A DNA stretch of 10,628 bases from an uncultured Eubacteriales bacterium (GTDB taxonomy: Bacteria > Bacillota > Clostridia > Monoglobales > Monoglobaceae): positions 1-10,628 of the forward strand of contig CAJLFL010000053.1 of assembly GCA_905205855.1 (NCBI GenBank). The letters run 5' to 3'. The notes beneath the pieces were generated by a model. That model was given only the letters and a program-made list of their open reading frames with translations, had not been told where the DNA came from and did not search any database. Below are positions 6,494 through 10,628 of the stretch, piece after piece. Both the position numbers and the translations under genes were made by a program. Every line of letters begins with the position of its first letter. Within the stretch, counting starts at the first letter, position 1.

Positions 6494-6754
6494 TCAATTC
6501 CTGTATTCGTCAAACCACTGACGCAGAGCAGAACTTATTACGGTAATTGCCGCTGCAAGAACAGCAATTTTACTGATTATGCCAAGTACACGGCTGAATT
6601 TTGCTATACGAATACTTCTTTTTATTTTACGCTTATTTCTTTTATATCTCTGATTTACAGCTTCCGCTGCCGCGCCGGCATACTCGCCTGCCTGTTTTAC
6701 ATACGGAACCGCAAAGTCAACCGCGTCATCTCTGTACTCTTTCCAGTTCTTCAT
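6494..6754 (-). CDS. Small single-pass membrane protein of unknown function
   Basis: I do not recognise this 86-residue protein. Its N-terminal half is hydrophilic, with Tyr and acidic residues followed by an Ala-rich stretch (about 20-34) that could form an amphipathic helix. Next comes a very basic segment, RYKRNKRKIKRSIRIAK (36-52), then one hydrophobic segment at about 54-76, and a short tail with Trp, Asp and Glu. The Lys/Arg cluster before the membrane segment predicts a cytoplasmic N-terminus and an outward C-terminus (tail anchor-like). It has no cysteines or catalytic motif. I chose the ATG at 6754, with AAAGGA 9 nt upstream; the in-frame ATG at 6772 has no such site. It lies 37 nt after hpt, where Bacillus has ftsH, but shows no FtsH similarity. 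Good spacing, start site and strand make it a real gene. Confidence 0.72.
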   Translation of the reverse strand: MKNWKEYRDDAVDFAVPYVKQAGEYAGAAAEAVNQRYKRNKRKIKRSIRIAKFSRVLGIISKIAVLAAAITVISSALRQWFDEYRN

Positions 6755-6779
6755 AACATTCAATCCTTTCATTAAGCTA

Positions 6780-6798
6780 AATCTCAGCGGCTCAGATT
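6780..6798. repeat. Imperfect 19-bp palindrome across the hpt stop codon
   Basis: The sequence reads almost the same on both strands (arms AATCT/AGATT and AGC/GCT, with three mismatched positions including the centre). It overlaps the hpt stop codon at 6792-6794. There is no T tract on the minus side, so it is not a clear terminator. It may be a weak RNA hairpin or chance. Confidence 0.3.
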
Positions 6799-7331
6799 CC
6801 TGTCAGTTTAACCGCCGCTATGTAAGGAAGCTGTCTGAACCGCTCATCACAGTCAAGACCGTATCCGACTATAAACTCGTCCGGAATTTCAAAGCCGGTA
6901 TAATCTGCCTCAAACTCCACCTCGCGCCGTGAAGGCTTGCTGAGCAAAGCGCAAACCTTGATAGACTTGGGATTGCGCGTCTTGAGCAATGCCACCAGAT
7001 GCGACAGCGTATTGCCTGAATCGACTATGTCCTCCGCTATCAATACATCCTTTCCTGCTATATCAATATCCAAATCCTCTTTTATATTTATACAGCCTGA
7101 GCTTACCGTTGCGCTTCCGTAGCTTGTAACACGCATAAAATGAACCCTTACATCTGCAGTAAGCTCGCGAACCAGGTCGCTTACAAAAACAAAGCAGCCC
7201 TTCAGAATACCCACAACTATTAACTCACCCACAGGATACTCCTTATTCACTTCTTCAGCAAGCTCCTTTACGCGCTCTTTTATTTCCTCCTCGGTTATCA
7301 TTACCTTACCTACTGAAATCTGCTGATTCAC
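6792..7331 (-). CDS. hpt: Hypoxanthine phosphoribosyltransferase
   Basis: Cytoplasmic purine-salvage enzyme that joins hypoxanthine (and usually guanine) to PRPP to give IMP or GMP. The 179-residue size fits the bacterial family. Visible motifs are VGILKGCFVF (40-49), the flexible-loop residues TSYG (69-72), the PRPP-binding signature VLIAEDIVDSGNTL (96-109) with E100/D101, and the base-pocket region FIVGYGLDCDERFR (153-166). I chose GTG at 7331 because GGTGA lies 6 nt upstream and the resulting N-terminus aligns with Bacillus HprT. The TTG at 7337 abuts that site, and the ATG at 7301 would remove conserved residues. With this start the gene overlaps the end of tilS by 26 nt, so it is likely translated by re-initiation. 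The tilS-hpt pair is conserved across Firmicutes. Confidence 0.95.
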   Translation of the reverse strand: MNQQISVGKVMITEEEIKERVKELAEEVNKEYPVGELIVVGILKGCFVFVSDLVRELTADVRVHFMRVTSYGSATVSSGCINIKEDLDIDIAGKDVLIAEDIVDSGNTLSHLVALLKTRNPKSIKVCALLSKPSRREVEFEADYTGFEIPDEFIVGYGLDCDERFRQLPYIAAVKLTGI

Positions 7332-8724
7332 AGACAATCACCAACTCTCTCTTTGTATTCTTATCCGCCTTGTACGGCTCCGATACCCTATAGCCTATTA
7401 CAGCAAGCACATCACTGCCGCTGCATAAAAGCGGAATAAGACCTCTTTCCGCTGACGGAATCTTTTCATCTATCATATAATTTTTAAGCTTTCTTCCTCT
7501 GCCGTCTTTAAAGACCGAAAATTTATCCCCGATTTTTCGGTTTCGTATAACAAGAGGCATATCCTTAATCTTATCATAATCAAGCTTTAGCTGACCTTTT
7601 TGGGACTTTCCCCCATCATCAAGTTCAAGCGATATTGTATAATCACCGAACTCATATCTTCCGCCCGGCACAGCCTCTATACATAATCCGCTTTGAACTT
7701 TTTGTTCGATTTTCTTACGGTCCTCTGCAGTTTCAAAAGCAAGCCAACCGTATCTGACTGCCGTTTTCAAGCCGCCGGGAAGGTTCAGCTCCGCACCTGT
7801 TTCTTTGTCCGCAAGTTCCAGAACGGCGGTTACATGTACTCTTTCAAGCTTATACTCCTTGCCCATTGCATCAGCCGCAGCAAGACGAATCAGCCTTGTT
7901 TGTATGCCCTCATCAACCATTTTTAAGGTTTCAATATCCAGAACTACAGGTTTTTTTGACGGTGCCGGGTTGTTAATACGTTTATAAAGCCTGCCCGTAT
8001 AACCGTTTATAAAGTCTGCGTCCTGCGATACGTTCTTTGAAAGCACCGCAAGAGTTTCTATAATATTGGGGTTAAACTCCTCTGCAAGCAGCGGTAAAAG
8101 CTTTTTCCTTATCCTGTTTCTGGTATAGCTTTCCTCTTTATTTGTACTGTCTGTGCAGTATTCAAGCTTGTTTAAACGGCAGTATTCTTCTATCTGTACT
8201 CTTTCAACATCCAAAAGCGGTCTTATAACACCATCACGTCTGCAATAGCGTATTCCCGACATTCCGTCAGTTCCCGTCCCTCTGATTATACGCATAAGGA
8301 CTGTTTCCGCCTGATCGTTTCGGTTATGTGCCGTAGCTGTTTTTGTTATATTATGCTCACGGCAAAGCTTTGCAAAAAACCTGTACCTCGCCAATCTGCC
8401 GGCTGTTTCTTCGGATATTCCTTCGGCCTTTGCCAATGCAGGCACATCCGATGTTTCCGTATAAAAAGGTACATCAAGACTTTTGCAGAAATCACGTGCA
8501 AAATTCTGATCTCTCTCCGCCTCGGCACCTCTGATACCATGGTTTAAATGCGCTGCCAAAACCTTTATACCAAGCTTTTGCCTTAAAACGACAAGGCAAT
8601 GCAAAAGGCAAACGGAATCCGCTCCGCCGGACAAACCGACAAGAACACTGTCGCCGTCTGACAGCATATTATGTTTTTGAATTGTTTTCTGTACAGTATC
8701 AATAACAGTTCTGTTATCTTGCAT
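7306..8724 (-). CDS. tilS: tRNA(Ile)-lysidine synthetase
   Basis: ATP-dependent enzyme that changes the wobble cytidine (C34) of the CAU-anticodon tRNA-Ile to lysidine, so that it reads AUA instead of AUG; essential in most bacteria. The 472-residue protein has the N-terminal PP-loop ATPase domain with VGLSGGADSVCLLH (29-42), AAHLNHGIRG (57-66), TAHNRNDQAETVLMRIIRGT (131-150) and TRNRIRKKLLP (201-211). A linker and a C-terminal TilS domain (about 385-472) follow, as in the full-length family members. I chose the ATG at 8724: GGAG lies 8 nt upstream and it overlaps the dnaB stop by 11 nt, whereas an in-frame extension to 8763 runs into dnaB without homology. Its neighbour hpt is the usual one; dnaB upstream is not. 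Confidence 0.95.
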   Translation of the reverse strand: MQDNRTVIDTVQKTIQKHNMLSDGDSVLVGLSGGADSVCLLHCLVVLRQKLGIKVLAAHLNHGIRGAEAERDQNFARDFCKSLDVPFYTETSDVPALAKAEGISEETAGRLARYRFFAKLCREHNITKTATAHNRNDQAETVLMRIIRGTGTDGMSGIRYCRRDGVIRPLLDVERVQIEEYCRLNKLEYCTDSTNKEESYTRNRIRKKLLPLLAEEFNPNIIETLAVLSKNVSQDADFINGYTGRLYKRINNPAPSKKPVVLDIETLKMVDEGIQTRLIRLAAADAMGKEYKLERVHVTAVLELADKETGAELNLPGGLKTAVRYGWLAFETAEDRKKIEQKVQSGLCIEAVPGGRYEFGDYTISLELDDGGKSQKGQLKLDYDKIKDMPLVIRNRKIGDKFSVFKDGRGRKLKNYMIDEKIPSAERGLIPLLCSGSDVLAVIGYRVSEPYKADKNTKRELVIVCESADFSR

Positions 8725-10090
8725 GATCTGCGCTCCAGTCTGTAAACATTGTATATTCACCAAGCCACGTCAGATGCTCAAAACCGACCTCTCCGTTTCT
8801 GTGCTTTGCAAAATCACATTTTGTCTTGTTAGGTTCCTCCGCATCAGGGTGATAATATCCCTCTCTGTGCAAAAACATAACCATATCCGCATCCTGCTCT
8901 ATCGCACCGGAATCACGCAAATCGCTGAGTCTTGGTTCGCGCTGTTCCTTATCTGCAGCACGGCTGAGCTGCGACAGCGCTATAATTGGGATATTCAAGT
9001 CGTTTGCCAGAATCTTCAGCGTACGCGATATATCGGATATTTCGTTCTGACGGCTTGCTCCCTTGCCTTTAAGAGAACCGTTTATAAGCTGTAAATAGTC
9101 TATTATCACCAGATCAAGACCTTTTTCCAGCATCAGCTTGCGGCATCTTGCGCCGATTTCGCTTACGGTTATACTCGACGTATCGTCCACATATATCCCT
9201 GTCTGAGCAAGAACCGCTATAGCGTTTCCGATTTTTCCCCATTCATCATCTTTAATATCGCCTTTTTTCAGTCTTTCGGCACTTATCTTGGTTTCGGTAC
9301 TGAGCATACGGCTTGCAATCTGAATACCGGGCATCTCAAGACTGAATATAGCAACATTTTTCTTTGCCTTAACGGCAACATTCTGTGCAATGTTAAGTGC
9401 AAGACTTGACTTACCCATTGCAGGTCTTGCGGCAAGTATAATAAGCTCTGCCGCATGAAGACCGGAAGTTCTTCTGTCTAAATCTATAAACCCGGTCGGA
9501 ATACCGGTAATTTCATCATCTCTTTGGGACAGCTTTTCAAGCTTTTCCAAGTCCTCATCAAGGTATTTGCCGATATGAACAAGTCCTTTGCTTGCACGCC
9601 CCTGTGAAATATCAATTATCCCCTGTTGTGCCTTTGCCAGTATTTCATCTGTTTCCTCATCACCGCGATAGCACATTCCGCGCAGTTTTTCGGTTAAACT
9701 TATTATTTGCCTCTGGACAGCCTTATCCTTTACAATATTAGCATAATAATTTACACTGTCTGTTGACGGCACAAGATTTGCGACCTCGACCACAAACTGT
9801 ATTCCGCCGATTTTTTCAAGAACACCGTTTAATATCAGCTGTTCCTTCAGCGTAACAAGATCTATCGGCTTTCCTATATCATAAAGGCTTTTTATCGCCT
9901 CAAACAACTCTCTGTGTCTGCTGATATAAAAATCCTCAACCGTTACCTTTGCAATAACATCAGGTATACATTCACGATCAAGGTACATTGCGCCCAGTAC
10001 CGACTGTTCTGCCTCATTACTGAACGGCATAGCCATATCTGTCGGATTTTCCGGCATTTCCGGGGCTAAACCGATATATTCCTCACTCAT
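8714..10090 (-). CDS. dnaB: Replicative DNA helicase DnaB (DnaC of Bacillus)
   Basis: Hexameric 5'-3' helicase that unwinds DNA at the replication fork. The 458-residue length is normal. The N-terminal DnaB domain (about 20-125, beginning PFSNEAEQSVLGAM) is followed by a linker and the RecA-like ATPase domain from about 195, which starts GIPTGFIDLDRRTSGL. Walker A is AARPAMGKSS with K227, Walker B is LVIIDYLQL with D331, and LSDLRDSGAIEQDADMVMFL (388-407) and AKHRNGEVG (428-436) are the later helicase motifs. There is no intein: the Walker and later motifs are uninterrupted. The ATG at 10090 has GGTGA 4 nt upstream and starts 18 nt after rplI. The rplI-dnaB pair is conserved in Firmicutes. 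Its last 11 nt overlap the tilS start. Confidence 0.97.
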   Translation of the reverse strand: MSEEYIGLAPEMPENPTDMAMPFSNEAEQSVLGAMYLDRECIPDVIAKVTVEDFYISRHRELFEAIKSLYDIGKPIDLVTLKEQLILNGVLEKIGGIQFVVEVANLVPSTDSVNYYANIVKDKAVQRQIISLTEKLRGMCYRGDEETDEILAKAQQGIIDISQGRASKGLVHIGKYLDEDLEKLEKLSQRDDEITGIPTGFIDLDRRTSGLHAAELIILAARPAMGKSSLALNIAQNVAVKAKKNVAIFSLEMPGIQIASRMLSTETKISAERLKKGDIKDDEWGKIGNAIAVLAQTGIYVDDTSSITVSEIGARCRKLMLEKGLDLVIIDYLQLINGSLKGKGASRQNEISDISRTLKILANDLNIPIIALSQLSRAADKEQREPRLSDLRDSGAIEQDADMVMFLHREGYYHPDAEEPNKTKCDFAKHRNGEVGFEHLTWLGEYTMFTDWSADHAR

Positions 10091-10108
10091 TTTATCACCG
10101 CCTGTAAA

Positions 10109-10558
10109 TTACTTTGCCTCTGTAACCTCCACCTTAAAGGTTCCGACAACTCCGGAATACAGCGTAACCTTAACATCACGTATTCCGCAGGTTTTGATTC
10201 CGTCCTGCAAATCAATTTTACGCTTATCTATCTCTATATTATACTGCTCCTTCAAAGCCTTTGCAACATCCTTTGAGGTTATAGAGCCAAAAAGCTTTCC
10301 CTCTTTACCTGCCTTTGCAGTCAGCTTTACTTTAAACTCTTTCATACGCTCTGCAATATTTTCAGCCTTCTTTTCCTCCTGATTACGATGAAACTGCTGT
10401 GCGTCTTTTTTGCTTTCAAGCTCATTTACTGCTTGCTTTGTTGCCGGCTTTGCCAAACCCTTCGGCAGCAAAAAGTTATTTGCATATCCGTCGCTTACAT
10501 TAATTAAATCTCCCTTTTTTCCCTGGGATTTAACATCCTGAGTTAATATTACCTTCAT
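10109..10558 (-). CDS. rplI: 50S ribosomal protein bL9
   Basis: Large-subunit protein at the base of the L1 stalk, binding 23S rRNA and helping to keep the reading frame. The 149-residue length is typical. The N-terminal RNA-binding domain carries the family signature GKKGDLINVSDGYANNFLLP (13-32). A long charged helix links it to the C-terminal domain, which includes GKLFGSITSKDVAKAL (86-101). The ATG at 10558 has GAAGGG 10 nt upstream; an ATG just before it runs into a stop after two codons. It is the first gene of the minus-strand block visible here. In many Firmicutes gdpP lies upstream, but the 70 nt left in the window are too few to show it. Confidence 0.98.
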   Translation of the reverse strand: MKVILTQDVKSQGKKGDLINVSDGYANNFLLPKGLAKPATKQAVNELESKKDAQQFHRNQEEKKAENIAERMKEFKVKLTAKAGKEGKLFGSITSKDVAKALKEQYNIEIDKRKIDLQDGIKTCGIRDVKVTLYSGVVGTFKVEVTEAK

Positions 10559-10628
10559 TTATATCATTCCCTTCTGCGCGCAAAGGCGCATAATTTACAC
10601 ATGTCGGTTATCTGCCGCAACATTGACG

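Noticed and set aside
10559..10628. 3' end of an upstream gene (such as gdpP) or a regulatory hairpin before rplI
   Set aside because: One minus frame stays open to the window edge (stop at 10564) and another stops at 10595, but neither short tail is recognisable. A 5-bp stem at 10575-10590 is too short and has no T tract to call.
1..10628. CRISPR arrays, tRNA/rRNA genes, insertion sequences, phage genes or toxin-antitoxin pairs
   Set aside because: Reading both strands showed no spaced direct repeats, no cloverleaf-like stretch and no transposase, integrase or toxin-like frames; nearly all bases lie in core genes.

Overview
The window looks like a core chromosomal segment of a Clostridia-type Firmicute. 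It has moderate GC and strong GGAGG-type ribosome binding sites, uses GTG and TTG starts, and encodes a WalR-like regulator, a TagO-like transferase and Bacillus-style housekeeping neighbours. No species can be named from this alone. I see no phage, transposon, CRISPR, tRNA or rRNA.

Layout: two convergent gene blocks meet near 1889-1930. The left block (+ strand, 29-1888) encodes a membrane-anchored M23 peptidase, a WalR-like response regulator with no kinase beside it, and, after an intrinsic-terminator-like hairpin, the 23S rRNA methyltransferase RlmH. The right block (- strand, 10558 down to 1931) is nine tightly packed co-directional genes: rplI, dnaB, tilS, hpt, a small membrane protein of unknown function, a class I aminotransferase, trpS, a tagO/wecA-like glycosyl-phosphate transferase, and wecB/mnaA. 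Three junctions overlap (11, 26 and 8 nt) and one has a single-base gap. The largest gap is 89 nt, so the block is probably largely one operon with translational coupling. A 12-bp perfect hairpin separates the blocks and is followed by a U-rich tract only in the - direction, which suits termination of the long operon.

Functionally the right block mixes replication (DnaB), translation (bL9, TilS, TrpRS), purine salvage (Hpt) and the first steps of a cell-wall glycopolymer. TagO-like loads a sugar-1-phosphate onto undecaprenyl phosphate, and WecB/MnaA makes UDP-ManNAc, the next sugar in teichoic-acid-type linkage units. The left block pairs a peptidoglycan hydrolase with a WalR-type regulator, a class known to control such hydrolases. 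The gene set resembles two origin-proximal clusters of Bacillus (rplI-dnaC-walR-rlmH and tilS-hprT-ftsH) rearranged and joined, with a small unknown membrane protein where ftsH would be expected.

Most of the window is ordinary. I found no convincing undescribed system. The points most worth a second look are the 86-residue unknown protein, the kinase-less walR-like gene next to an M23 peptidase, and the hairpin squeezed in front of rlmH.
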